Assembly (NCBI GenBank): GCA_014871665.1
Contig: WGSL01000027.1
Coordinates: forward strand, 1 to 24,181
DNA from: Collinsella sp.
GTDB taxonomy: Bacteria; Actinomycetota; Coriobacteriia; Coriobacteriales; Coriobacteriaceae
Length of the DNA stretch: 24,181 nucleotides
Direction of reading: 5' to 3'
Part shown: one piece after another, positions 15,351-23,872 of the stretch
Numbering within the stretch: the stretch's first letter is position 1
Layout of the letters: each line of letters starts with the position of its first letter
Notes under the pieces: generated by a model
What the model saw: only the letters and a program-made list of their open reading frames with translations
Database searches by the model: none
What the model was told of the DNA's origin: nothing
Translations under genes and position numbers: made by a program

Positions 15351-16196
15351 ATGGCTGAAAAGAAGAGGCACAAGCCTGTCGATAAGACTAAAATTGAATA
15401 TGTCGAACCTAAGCCAAGCTGGATAAAGGCTGTTAAGGTTAATGACCCTAATGACGTCATGGGTTCTATTATTCAGTTTTTTCTGGTTGAATCTCCTTGT
15501 AAAGGTGTGAGTAGCAGAGGGATATCGCTTCTCGATTATGGATGGGCCGATAGTGTTCCTCCTAAATCCGGGTACCTTCACCGAAGATTATTGGAAGTGG
15601 CCAATCTCTGCGATGGGTCGACGCTATTTACGGCCACACGAAAAGAAGAGATGAAAAATAGGTTTGTTGATGCTGATATGCCTGGTAATTTTGCTTCAAC
15701 TTGTACCTCAAATCGCGTTGTGGCGCTCATCAACAGCAATTTTGTGCTTGATTTATTTCGGATTATTAGAAATTCGTTGGCACATTGTCGCTTTCAATTG
15801 GTCGAAAAGAACGGTGTAGATTTCATTGCTTTTGAAAACGGTATGCCAGGAAAAGATCTCATTGGAGCGGATTCATTTGAGGTGAGTTCTCGTTTATTTC
15901 TTAAATGCAGCACTCTCATTGATTGGATTGCTGTGGTTAAGTCAGAGGCTGTATATGAGGCGGAAGAAATTGCCCGAAAGAAAGAGACCTCAGAACGGGA
16001 GTGGGAAAACAAACGTCAATTGGTTTTGTCTCGAATCTCGAGTGGGTCCTGCTCAAATAAAGATGAACTCGGGAAGGACTGTGAGCTATCTAAGCGTAAT
16101 TTAGATAAATTGCTTGGCGAGCTGAAGGCCCAAGGGCTTATTGCTTATTCACGTTCTAATCGAAAATGGGAACTTACTGGTGACGCAAATCCGTGA
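15351..16196 (+). CDS. HEPN-like protein with winged-helix-like C-terminus, embedded in pglX
   Basis: 281 residues, no close family recognised. Residues 131-165 carry a HEPN-type motif: hydrophobic helix VLDLFRIIRNSLAH with R140-N141-S-L-A-H145 (R-N-x-x-x-H), followed by two strand-like segments (FQLVEKNG, VDFIAFEN), as in many HEPN ribonucleases. From about 215 to the end a pattern resembling a winged helix appears (RQLVLSRISSG, LSKRNLDKLLGELKAQGLIAYS, KWELT). A basic N-terminus (KKRHK) precedes an unassigned 100-residue region. AGGTGA, overlapping the pglX stop, gives ATG 15351 a ribosome site; a GTG at 15342 is an alternative. Base composition is AT-rich (22 G+C in 15421-15480), unlike flanking genes, so it was probably acquired. 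Inference: an RNase-type effector or regulator tied to BREX. The HEPN call rests on one motif and its surroundings. Confidence 0.6.
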   Translation: MAEKKRHKPVDKTKIEYVEPKPSWIKAVKVNDPNDVMGSIIQFFLVESPCKGVSSRGISLLDYGWADSVPPKSGYLHRRLLEVANLCDGSTLFTATRKEEMKNRFVDADMPGNFASTCTSNRVVALINSNFVLDLFRIIRNSLAHCRFQLVEKNGVDFIAFENGMPGKDLIGADSFEVSSRLFLKCSTLIDWIAVVKSEAVYEAEEIARKKETSEREWENKRQLVLSRISSGSCSNKDELGKDCELSKRNLDKLLGELKAQGLIAYSRSNRKWELTGDANP

Positions 16197-16342
16197 GTAA
16201 GAGATGCTTCATCTTTGATTGCAAAGAACGGCGTGTCGAATGAGCTTCCAACGTTTTTTATCGCAAAGAGACTCGCTGTCTCTCGAAAGTGACCTTTTAA
16301 ATGAATATTAGTCGGCGTTTTTAAATGAGAGGGCGGTCAAAT
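16197..16342 (+). other. AT-rich gap before the PglX C-terminal gene
   Basis: 146 bases with no frame of note. It contains two small hairpins (TCTTTG/CAAAGA at 16212-16227; AGAGAC/GTCTCT at 16267-16283) and TTTTAAA twice (16295-16301, 16319-16325), also seen once at 15317-15323 before the insertion. A weak promoter (TCGAAA at 16283, 17 bases, TATTAG at 16306) could drive the following gene separately. Confidence 0.4.
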
Positions 16343-17311
16343 ATGGCCACTTTACTTCAAGAAAAATACGAGGCTCGCAAGGCCGAGGTCAACGCTCGCT
16401 TTGAGCAGCTTCGCGCCAACGAGGGGGAACTCAACCGGATTTTTGCCAAGATCTACAACATGGAGGGAGAGGTGCCCATCGAGGTCGAGGACAAGTACGT
16501 CTCGGTGGCGCGCATCTTCGATACGGCAGAAGAGATTCCGGAGAGCTACAAGGGCAACAAGTACGTGCGCACCAAGCGCGACGAGATCGCCTCGCTTATA
16601 AGCTATGCCGTGGGCTGCATGTTTGGCCGCTATTCGCTGGATGTGGACGGGCTGGTTCTGGCCGACCAAGGCGCCACAGTCGATGACTATCTGTCCAAGA
16701 TGCCCGATCCCGCGCATGTGACCTTTATGCCCGATAGCGACAACGTGCTGCCCATTACCGATGACGAGTACTTTGACGACGACATCGTGCGCTACTTTAT
16801 CGTCTTTGTGCGCACCGTGTATGGTGAGGAGACGCTTGAGCAGAACCTGGCCTTTATTGCCGAGGCACTCGGCGGCAAGGGCGCCTCGCGCGAGGTCATC
16901 CGCGCCTACTTTTTGAAGGACTTCTTTAGGGACCACTGCCAGACCTATAAGAAGCGCCCCATCTACTGGCTGTTCGACAGCGGCAAGAAAAATGGCTTTA
17001 AGTGCCTTGTCTACATGCATCGCTATCAGCCCGACCTGTTGGCTCGCATCCGCACCGACTATGTGCATGGGCAGCAGGAGCGCTACCGTGCCCAGATCGG
17101 CTATGCCAACGATTCCCTTGCCACCGCCGAGCGCGGCGAGCGCGTGCGCTTGGACAAGCGCGTCAAAAAGCTTAACGACCAGCTCAAAGAGACTATTGCC
17201 TTCGAGGAGAAGCTGCACCACTTGGCAGACCAGATGATTAAGATCGACCTGGATGACGGCGTCAAGGTCAACTACGCCAAGTTTCAGGATGTGCTAGCAA
17301 AGATTAAGTAA
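16343..17311 (+). CDS. pglX: PglX C-terminal domain encoded as a separate protein
   Basis: 322 residues matching the C-terminal third of type 1 PglX: ARFEQLRANEGELNRIFAKIYNM at about 17-39, EVEDKYVSVARIFD, LISYAVGCMFGRYSLDVDGL (about 85-104), then VLPITDDEYFDDDIV, EVIRAYFLKDFFRDHCQTYKKRPIYWLFDSGKKNGF (about 187-222) and the terminal IDLDDGVKVNYAKFQ. No methyltransferase motif is present; these are in the 838-residue upstream gene. ATG 16343 is preferred over ATG 16325 because GAGAGGG lies about ten bases upstream of it and the protein then begins MATLLQEKYEAR, where intact homologues continue after the FKRxPLV motif. Sequence is GC-rich (41 G+C in 17101-17160), like the 5' part of pglX, and shows no frameshift or stop, so it appears maintained. 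It probably docks with the upstream half. Confidence 0.9.
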   Translation: MATLLQEKYEARKAEVNARFEQLRANEGELNRIFAKIYNMEGEVPIEVEDKYVSVARIFDTAEEIPESYKGNKYVRTKRDEIASLISYAVGCMFGRYSLDVDGLVLADQGATVDDYLSKMPDPAHVTFMPDSDNVLPITDDEYFDDDIVRYFIVFVRTVYGEETLEQNLAFIAEALGGKGASREVIRAYFLKDFFRDHCQTYKKRPIYWLFDSGKKNGFKCLVYMHRYQPDLLARIRTDYVHGQQERYRAQIGYANDSLATAERGERVRLDKRVKKLNDQLKETIAFEEKLHHLADQMIKIDLDDGVKVNYAKFQDVLAKIK

Positions 17312-17334
17312 CTGCAGATACGGTAAGGATATTC

Positions 17335-20043
17335 ATGCCCAAGATCGATGTAGAAGAACAGCTCAAGCTGCGGTTTTTGCAACCGTTGCCCGCATGCGTG
17401 CCGCGTCGTGTGGTGGTTTGGCACGATGCAGACGGCGAGTTTGCTCCTGAGTTTGAACGTTTGGCCGCCGAGGGCTTCGACGGTGCGGGGACTGATGACG
17501 GCGTTATGCCCGCTTACGGTGACTTTGAGCGCCCAGTGCGGTTTGTTGAGGCCTGCGAGGGCCGCATGTTTGCCGTCAAGAAGCTCGTCAACCGCGATGA
17601 CCTTGTGAGCGATATCTTGCTGTATCGCCGTTGCCCGCGCGGCAGGCTTGAGGGCGATTGGCTTGCCGATGTTGAGCTGTGTGCTGACCGGTTTCAAGCT
17701 GATTATCTTTCGCTTTTGGCCGATCAGCTGGGTATCGAGAATATCGATGCCGTGCGCGAGAGCTTGCGAGCGCACAAGGCGTTCTTTGATGCCAAGACCC
17801 GTTGCGCTAAGTTTGCCGCGTGTGTTCCGCATGCCTCGGGCGCATCCGATATCGAACTCGGCATCCTTACGGTGATTTTTGGCGGTAAAGAGCCTGGTGA
17901 CGCGCGTCCCGCGTTTGTACTGCGTGGCTGTATGACCATGCTGCTGCACGAGGGTCCCGAGGCGCTGGCTGAGTTGGCGGGCAAGTACTGCGTGCGCGAT
18001 GCCCTCTCTGCCTTCATTGTGCGTTGCTATGGGTTTGATGGGCCGCTTTACGAGCGTGACTCATTGCTTATGCTTGCATCCCATGTGCTCCTTACGGCGG
18101 CATCAACCGCGCTTCCCGAGGGAGCGCTCAAGGGGCTCGAAAGCTATGTGGCTCCCGCCTACGGTCCCTATTGCCTTGAGGCGGTGCGCACGTGGGACCA
18201 GGCCGCCGGTACCCAGGCATCGAGCGAGGACCTATTTGAGATCTGTCGTTTGGTGGAGGATGTCCGCGGGCTCTTTGCGCGGTTTGAGGCTCTGCCGATC
18301 GATGTGCTGGCCTCGCTTGATGTGTTCCCGTGCGTCAATGAGGCTGTGCTCTCGCAGTTGTTCAGCTCGTTTGCCCAGGGTGCAGACCGTGTTGAGGACG
18401 CACGCGCCTTTGCGGCGCGTCGCTGCGACCTAAGCTGGTACCGTCGTGTCGAGAGCTACTTTGACCTGCTTGCCGCTGTGGCCGATATGTGCGCGTTTAG
18501 GCAGTCGCACGCGGGCGGCTTCCATCTGGCGCAGCCCCAGCAGGTGTGGGATGCCTATTCGTCCGATTGGTATGCCATGGATGCTGCCTATCGCCATATG
18601 TGCACTGCGTATCTGCGGGCACGCTCCGTCGAGTGCGATGCGCTCGAGGAACCTGCCCGCGCCGTGGCGGACTGGGCGGAGAATCTCTACAGCAACTGGT
18701 TCTTGGCGGATGCCAATGTCTGCTGGGCGGCTGCTGCGCAAGGGGAGTGGGCCGATTGCGGCTACATCGATGGTCCCGCACGGCAGGATGAGTTTTACTG
18801 GCATGTGCTGCCCGCCTTTGTGGGTTCTGCCAAAACAACGGTCGTTATCGTGAGCGATGCGCTGCGCTATGAGGTTGCCCGCGACGTTGCGGCGCTGCTC
18901 GAGCGCGAACGCGGCGGCAACGTCAAGGTTTCTAGCATGCAGGCGGTCTTTCCCTCCATTACCGAGGTGGGCATGCCTGCGCTGCTGCCGCACCAGGTGC
19001 TTGAGCTTGCAGAGGATGGCGCGTTTGTGTTGGCTGACGGCATGCCCACTGCGACGACTCCGCAGCGCGAGGCCGTACTTACCCACGTTGAGCCCACGGC
19101 CCGCGCTTTGCGCTCGAGCGCATACCTCAACATGGCGGGAACCGAGCGCAAAGCGCTGCTCAAAGACTCCAGGCTCGTTTATCTCTACCACAACAAGATC
19201 GATGCCACGGGCGAGAAGGCAGCTACGCAGGATGACGTTTTCGATGCCTGCGCGGACACCGTGGAGGAACTTGCCGCGTTGGCGCGCCGCGTGTGCACCG
19301 ACGCCCCGGGCGCGCGTGTTGTTATGACGGCGGATCACGGCTTCATCTACACGCGTCGTGAGCTCAACGAGTGCCAGATGCTCGGCAAGCCAGACCTTCC
19401 CTTCCTTGACGCTCCTGTCATGCACGGCAAGCGTCATCTGGTGGTGCCCAACGAGGCCGTGGCCAAGCTTTCGGAAGAGGCATGCGAGGTGTTTGTTAAT
19501 GTTGGCATGGGACGTTTAGGTGCCGGTTTTGAGGGATTTGCCCCGCGCGAGAACGTGCACTTCAAGCGTCCCGGCGGCACTAACAACTACGTCCACGGCG
19601 GCATGAGCCTGCAGGAGCTCTGCGTGCCCGTTATCGGATTTTGGCGTGCGCGCTCGGGTTCCAAGGACTTTGTCGATACGCGCGTGGCGACGCTGCGCGT
19701 GCTAAGCGAGGGACGCCGAGTGACCAACTCGCTCTTCTCGGTCAACTTGATCCAGGAAGAACCCGCCCAAGGCAAGGTTTTGCCGTGCGAGTATGAGCTG
19801 GTGTTTACCGACGCAAGCGGCAACGAGGTGAGCGATACAGTCAAGGCGCATGCCAACAAGACTTCTGCTAACTCGCAGGAGCGCGTCGTGCATGCCAAGT
19901 TTGCGCTGCGTGCAGCGGATGGATTCTCGGCCAAGGGTCCGTACTATCTGGTCTGCCGCGAGCGCGAAACGGGCAAGATCGTTTGGCGCGAGACGTATAC
20001 CATCGCTGTTTCGTTTGCCCCTGTTGCTGACTTTGGTTTTTAG
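17335..20043 (+). CDS. pglZ: BREX protein PglZ (alkaline-phosphatase superfamily)
   Basis: 902 residues, slightly longer than the ~850 I expect. PglZ is a core BREX component with an alkaline-phosphatase-like metal-binding domain. The N-terminal part (ELKLRFLQPL, VVVWHDADGEFAPEF, VNRDDLVSDILLYR-like segments) matches the type 1 family. The PglZ domain begins near residue 500 with VIVSDALRYEVARD (D508, metal ligand), continues through SSMQAVFPSITEVGMPALLP and VYLYHNKIDATG, and includes VVMTADHGFIYTRREL (D667, H668). A C-terminal beta-rich domain follows (NNYVHGGMSLQELCVPVI). ATG 17335 has TAAGGAT upstream, 24 bases after the PglX C-terminal gene. brxL's ribosome site overlaps its stop codon, indicating coupling. 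Confidence 0.95.
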   Translation: MPKIDVEEQLKLRFLQPLPACVPRRVVVWHDADGEFAPEFERLAAEGFDGAGTDDGVMPAYGDFERPVRFVEACEGRMFAVKKLVNRDDLVSDILLYRRCPRGRLEGDWLADVELCADRFQADYLSLLADQLGIENIDAVRESLRAHKAFFDAKTRCAKFAACVPHASGASDIELGILTVIFGGKEPGDARPAFVLRGCMTMLLHEGPEALAELAGKYCVRDALSAFIVRCYGFDGPLYERDSLLMLASHVLLTAASTALPEGALKGLESYVAPAYGPYCLEAVRTWDQAAGTQASSEDLFEICRLVEDVRGLFARFEALPIDVLASLDVFPCVNEAVLSQLFSSFAQGADRVEDARAFAARRCDLSWYRRVESYFDLLAAVADMCAFRQSHAGGFHLAQPQQVWDAYSSDWYAMDAAYRHMCTAYLRARSVECDALEEPARAVADWAENLYSNWFLADANVCWAAAAQGEWADCGYIDGPARQDEFYWHVLPAFVGSAKTTVVIVSDALRYEVARDVAALLERERGGNVKVSSMQAVFPSITEVGMPALLPHQVLELAEDGAFVLADGMPTATTPQREAVLTHVEPTARALRSSAYLNMAGTERKALLKDSRLVYLYHNKIDATGEKAATQDDVFDACADTVEELAALARRVCTDAPGARVVMTADHGFIYTRRELNECQMLGKPDLPFLDAPVMHGKRHLVVPNEAVAKLSEEACEVFVNVGMGRLGAGFEGFAPRENVHFKRPGGTNNYVHGGMSLQELCVPVIGFWRARSGSKDFVDTRVATLRVLSEGRRVTNSLFSVNLIQEEPAQGKVLPCEYELVFTDASGNEVSDTVKAHANKTSANSQERVVHAKFALRAADGFSAKGPYYLVCRERETGKIVWRETYTIAVSFAPVADFGF

Positions 20044-20054
20044 GAGTGTGCCCT

Positions 20055-22418
20055 ATGTTTGATAGCCATGACGACGATCTGTGGGAAGTCCCCTCGATTG
20101 ACGTGGATGTGCCTGCGGAGGCTGCGGTGCCTGAGGTCGCGCCCGCGAAGGCCCCGGAGGCCGAGACCGCTGCGTCTGCCCCGGAGCCGGCGACTGCTGC
20201 CGCGCCCGCTGAGGCTGCGGTGGCCGCCGAGGACGAGTCCTCGACCGATGGCTATGATCAGGCTGCGGCCGAGGCTCCCGAGGATGAGGGCTACGACATG
20301 GACGGGTTGGACGGCAAGCTGCTCGAGCACTTTGGCGGCAAGATCGTGCGCAAGGACCTGACGGCCTTTATGAAGCGCGGCGCCAACGTGCCCACCTTTG
20401 TGCTGGAGTACCTGCTGGGCATGTACTGCTCGACCGATGACGAGGAAGCCGTGGCAGAGGGCCTGGATCGCATCCGCAGGATTCTCACCGATAACTACGT
20501 GCGTCCCGACGAGTCCGAGCGCATTAAGTCCAAGATTCGCGAACTGGGCCGCTTTACCATCATCGACAAGGTGACGGCCAAGCTCGACGAGTACAAAGAC
20601 ATCTACGTGGCATCGTTTGCCAATCTGACCATCGAGCCGTTTGTGATGCCGGCCGAGTACGTGCGCGACTATTCCAAGATTCTGCAGGGTGGTATTTGGT
20701 GCATCATGAGCATCGAGTATCGTCACCCCGTGGATGAGGAAGACGAGTTTGGCATGGAGGTCTTTGGCGACGATGCGCCGCGCCGCGCCAAGGCCAAGCG
20801 CAAAAAGCGCGGGCCCGAGGACTCTCCGTTTAGTGTGGCGTCGCTCACGCCCATCCAGATGCCCAACCTGGACCTGGATGCCATGGTCGAAGAGCGCCAG
20901 TATTTCTCGCGCGACGAGTGGCTCAACATGCTGCTGCGCTCCGCTGGCTATGAGCCCAGCGAGCTTTCCGAGAAAGAACGTCTGCACTTTATCGAGCGTA
21001 TGGTGCCGCTCATCGAGCGCAATTACAACCTGTGCGAGCTGGGTCCCCGCGGTACAGGTAAGAGCCACATCTACAAAGAGGTCTCGCCCTACGCCATTTT
21101 GCTTTCGGGCGGCCAGACCACCACGGCCAACCTGTTCGGCCGTATGAACTCCATGCGCGCCGACCGCGTGGGCTTGGTAGGTCACTGGGACTGCGTGACG
21201 TTTGACGAGGTCGCCGGCATGCGGTTTAAGGACACCAACGCCGTGCAGATCATGAAGGACTACATGGCGAGCGGCAGCTACGCGCGCGGCCGCGACCAGA
21301 TTAACGCCGATGCTTCCATGGTCTTTGAGGGCAACATCAACGACACCGTGCAAAACGTCCTTAAGACCACGCACCTGTTTGATCCGTTCCCGCCGGAGTT
21401 TAACAACGATTCGGCCTTCTTCGACCGCATCCACTATTACCTGCCGGGCTGGGAGATTCCCAAGATGCGCTCGAGCCTGCTGACCGGGCATTACGGTCTG
21501 ATTACCGACTGTCTGTCGGAGTTTTGCAAGGAGATGCGCCGCAAGGACTTTACGCACCATATCGACCGGTATTTCCGCTTCAACAGCGACTTTAACAAGC
21601 GCGACGAGATCGCCGTGCGCAAGACCTTTAGCGGCCTTGCCAAGCTGCTGTTCCCCGACGAGGCCATGGACAAGGACGAAGTGCGCTGGCTGCTAGACTA
21701 CGCCATTGAGGGCCGTCGCCGCGTAAAGGAGCAGCTCAAGATTATGGCGGGCGTCGAGTTTATCGACGTCAACCTGGGCTATATGGATGCCGACAACCCG
21801 CAGGACGTGCACGTGGTGCGCGTGCCCGAGCAGACCGAGGACACGCTGATTCCCGACGGGCCGCTGCTGTCCGGCCACGTATTTGGCGTGGGCAGGTCGC
21901 AGGGCGGCGAGGTTGCCGTATACAAGCTGGAGAACAAGGCCGTTGCCGGCGAGTGCAAGTTTAAGTACGAGGGCGTGGCCTTTAACAAGCCAGTGCGCGA
22001 TACGCTGGAAGCCGCGTTCGACAACTTTGTGAACCTGGCGAACCGCGTGGCGCTGGGCATGCACATTGGCTCCAAGGACTACCTGCTGTTTTACAACGAC
22101 CTGCAGAGCAAGGGCCTGTCCGAGGAAGTTTCGCTCGCCGAGTTTGTGGGACTTTGCTCTGCGGCGTGCAACCGCCCGGTGATGCCTGCGCTGGCGATTC
22201 CGGGAATCTTGCGCATGTCGGGCTCTATGGACGAGATCCGCGGGCTCGAGGACATTATGCGCGTGGCCAAAAACGCCGGCGCCAAGCGCGTGATTTTGCC
22301 GCTGAGTGCCATCGCGGGCCTGCAGAGCGTTTCGTCCGAGATTATCTCGGGCTTGAGCCCGGTGTTCTACATGGATGGCGATCCGGTTGATGCCGCGAAG
22401 AAGGCGCTAGATCTGTAG
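20055..22418 (+). CDS. brxL: BREX protein BrxL (AAA+, Lon-like C-terminus)
   Basis: 787 residues against roughly 680 for typical BrxL. The conserved core starts near residue 83 (LDGKLLEHFGGKIVRKDL, then GANVPTFVLEYLLGMYCST). The AAA+ module has Walker A GPRGTGKSH (G333-S337) and Walker B VTFDEVAG (D384-E385). The Lon-like part runs from about 600 (SGHVFGVGRS through CSAACNRPVMPALAIPG and GAKRVILPLSAI). BrxL homologues form DNA-binding ring complexes in published work, and a protease activity is uncertain. Unusually, residues 1-82 are an acidic Ala/Glu/Pro-rich low-complexity extension absent from relatives I know. ATG 20055 is used because TAGGAG at 20041-20046 is correctly spaced for it, better than the in-frame GTG 20046 that overlaps it. 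Confidence 0.95.
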   Translation: MFDSHDDDLWEVPSIDVDVPAEAAVPEVAPAKAPEAETAASAPEPATAAAPAEAAVAAEDESSTDGYDQAAAEAPEDEGYDMDGLDGKLLEHFGGKIVRKDLTAFMKRGANVPTFVLEYLLGMYCSTDDEEAVAEGLDRIRRILTDNYVRPDESERIKSKIRELGRFTIIDKVTAKLDEYKDIYVASFANLTIEPFVMPAEYVRDYSKILQGGIWCIMSIEYRHPVDEEDEFGMEVFGDDAPRRAKAKRKKRGPEDSPFSVASLTPIQMPNLDLDAMVEERQYFSRDEWLNMLLRSAGYEPSELSEKERLHFIERMVPLIERNYNLCELGPRGTGKSHIYKEVSPYAILLSGGQTTTANLFGRMNSMRADRVGLVGHWDCVTFDEVAGMRFKDTNAVQIMKDYMASGSYARGRDQINADASMVFEGNINDTVQNVLKTTHLFDPFPPEFNNDSAFFDRIHYYLPGWEIPKMRSSLLTGHYGLITDCLSEFCKEMRRKDFTHHIDRYFRFNSDFNKRDEIAVRKTFSGLAKLLFPDEAMDKDEVRWLLDYAIEGRRRVKEQLKIMAGVEFIDVNLGYMDADNPQDVHVVRVPEQTEDTLIPDGPLLSGHVFGVGRSQGGEVAVYKLENKAVAGECKFKYEGVAFNKPVRDTLEAAFDNFVNLANRVALGMHIGSKDYLLFYNDLQSKGLSEEVSLAEFVGLCSAACNRPVMPALAIPGILRMSGSMDEIRGLEDIMRVAKNAGAKRVILPLSAIAGLQSVSSEIISGLSPVFYMDGDPVDAAKKALDL

Positions 22419-22492
22419 GAGTGCGGGCGTGCGGGCTTGCGTGCGCGTAGGTCCGCGGGCGTGTTGGCGTGTTCGAGTAGGGAGGCCTTGCC

Positions 22493-23845
22493 ATGGCGGA
22501 CGAGCGTTGCGTTGGCGAGTTGCTCGACGAGCTGTTTGGCTTTGAATCGGTAGCCAAGCGTCAGGCGGCGCTTGAGCAGTACGATCGCGGGGAACTGGTG
22601 CGCAAGGCGCGCTCCCGTGAGCTGCTGGGCGTGCTTAGGGGCGTCGAGGCTGCCGAGCACACTGCGCGCGAGTCTGCCGTGCGGGCTGTTGACGGGTATG
22701 TTCGCCGCGTTGAGGGCGCTGCGCCTGCATGCGCTCGCAAGCAGGCGGGCATTGTTGGCCCGCTGCGGATGGAGCGTCGCTATGCTGCCTTTTTGCGCAT
22801 GGAGGACAAGGCCGAGCTGCTGGCCCGTTTGGAACAGACACTTGCGTTTATCGAGGTAAAGTTACGTGCGAATACGGCGGCCAGGGTCCGTACGGCGTAT
22901 GATGCCGCGGGGGCTATGGTGCTGCAGGACGTGGCACGCCTGCGTGACGTGCGCGTCGTGGATGCCGTGCCCCTGGATGCCGACCTGCTGTGCACGCAGC
23001 TGGAGCAACTTCGTTGTGCCGCCGACGCAACGGACCTTGCGGGCATGATCACAGCGACGTTTGAGTCCGAGCTGAGTGCGACGGGGTTGCAGGGCGCCGC
23101 CGGGTCTGCGGGCGATGTTGCTGGTGATGTGGCGTTGGAGCGTGAACTTACCAACGTGCGCGGCGCTGCGCAGCGAGCGCGCTTGGCGGCGCAGGCGTAC
23201 CGGGCCGAGCGTGCCGCCCGCGTTGCGGGGAGCACGGTTGAGCCGGTATCGTTGCCCGAGCTTGCGTGCGTTGCGATCGAGACTGCGTGCGATGCCAGGG
23301 AGCTTTCCGAGTTGCTCGCTCAGGTTAAGAAGTCGTTTGATACCTACCGTCGCGTTGTTGCCGACGGTGGGTTGTTCTGTGCGTTTGGCTCTGGCTCACC
23401 GCATGGGATTTGCCGGGGCTCGAGCTATTTAGACTACGATTCACGGCTTGACGAAGACGTGCTGGTGGGCGAGTACGACGGCGCTACCAGGCATGATGTT
23501 CGGCGCGAGGCTGCGATTCCCGAGCTTGTGGATGAGGCTTCGACTGAGGGCGGCGATTCGCTCAAGGTTGCCGTGGCACGCATGCAGGAGTTTAACGGAC
23601 GGCGTTACGATGGCGTGCTGGATGAGGACCCTGCGCGCCATGTGAATGCGTTTTGGTATGGACTCAAAAAGCTCAGTCAGTATTGCGAGGCCGCCGTGCG
23701 TGTGGACGAGCGTGCTTGGGATTGCTTTATCGATAAGGTGCAGTTCGCCTACGATGAGCCCGTGGGGCGTTTGGCTGCACAGATGGACGACAAGCAGGTT
23801 GCGGCTTTTGTTGCCGCTGTGGACGCGCTCGGTGCTAGTGAGTAG
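22493..23845 (+). CDS. uncharacterised 450-residue helical protein in the BREX operon
   Basis: I do not recognise this protein. Residues 1-150 and 185-250 are Ala/Arg/Glu-rich and probably helical or coiled-coil; no signal peptide or membrane segment is seen. Around 300-320 is a Gly/Ser-rich segment with Cys residues (GLFCAFGSGSPHGICRGSSYLDYDS). The C-terminal ~110 residues, with KVAVARMQEFNGRRYDGVLDEDPARHVNAFWYGLKKLSQYCEAA, look like the best-ordered part. No catalytic motif was identified. ATG 22493 is preceded by AGGGAGG. It lies 74 bases after brxL on the same strand, and the next gene begins 27 bases later, so it is probably the operon's seventh or eighth product. It may be a BREX accessory subunit or simply a conserved chromosomal neighbour. 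Confidence 0.7.
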   Translation: MADERCVGELLDELFGFESVAKRQAALEQYDRGELVRKARSRELLGVLRGVEAAEHTARESAVRAVDGYVRRVEGAAPACARKQAGIVGPLRMERRYAAFLRMEDKAELLARLEQTLAFIEVKLRANTAARVRTAYDAAGAMVLQDVARLRDVRVVDAVPLDADLLCTQLEQLRCAADATDLAGMITATFESELSATGLQGAAGSAGDVAGDVALERELTNVRGAAQRARLAAQAYRAERAARVAGSTVEPVSLPELACVAIETACDARELSELLAQVKKSFDTYRRVVADGGLFCAFGSGSPHGICRGSSYLDYDSRLDEDVLVGEYDGATRHDVRREAAIPELVDEASTEGGDSLKVAVARMQEFNGRRYDGVLDEDPARHVNAFWYGLKKLSQYCEAAVRVDERAWDCFIDKVQFAYDEPVGRLAAQMDDKQVAAFVAAVDALGASE

Positions 23846-23872
23846 GGGCTTGGCTCGATAGGAGGTTGCACC

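Noticed and set aside
15342..16342. Insertion sequence or intron as the cause of the pglX split
   Set aside because: No transposase, terminal inverted repeats or clear target duplication; the insert encodes no reverse transcriptase or homing endonuclease, and the two halves each have their own start or stop.
12825..17311. Phase-variable pglX by recombinase-driven inversion, as in some lactobacilli
   Set aside because: No recombinase gene, no second pglX fragment in inverted orientation and no long inverted repeats are present.
20040..21560. 506-residue minus-strand frame opposite brxL
   Set aside because: Antisense shadow of a confidently identified gene; composition typical of reverse-complemented GC-rich coding sequence. 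The same applies to 18430-19437 opposite pglZ, 16352-17221 opposite the PglX C-terminal gene and 10041-10934 opposite brxC.
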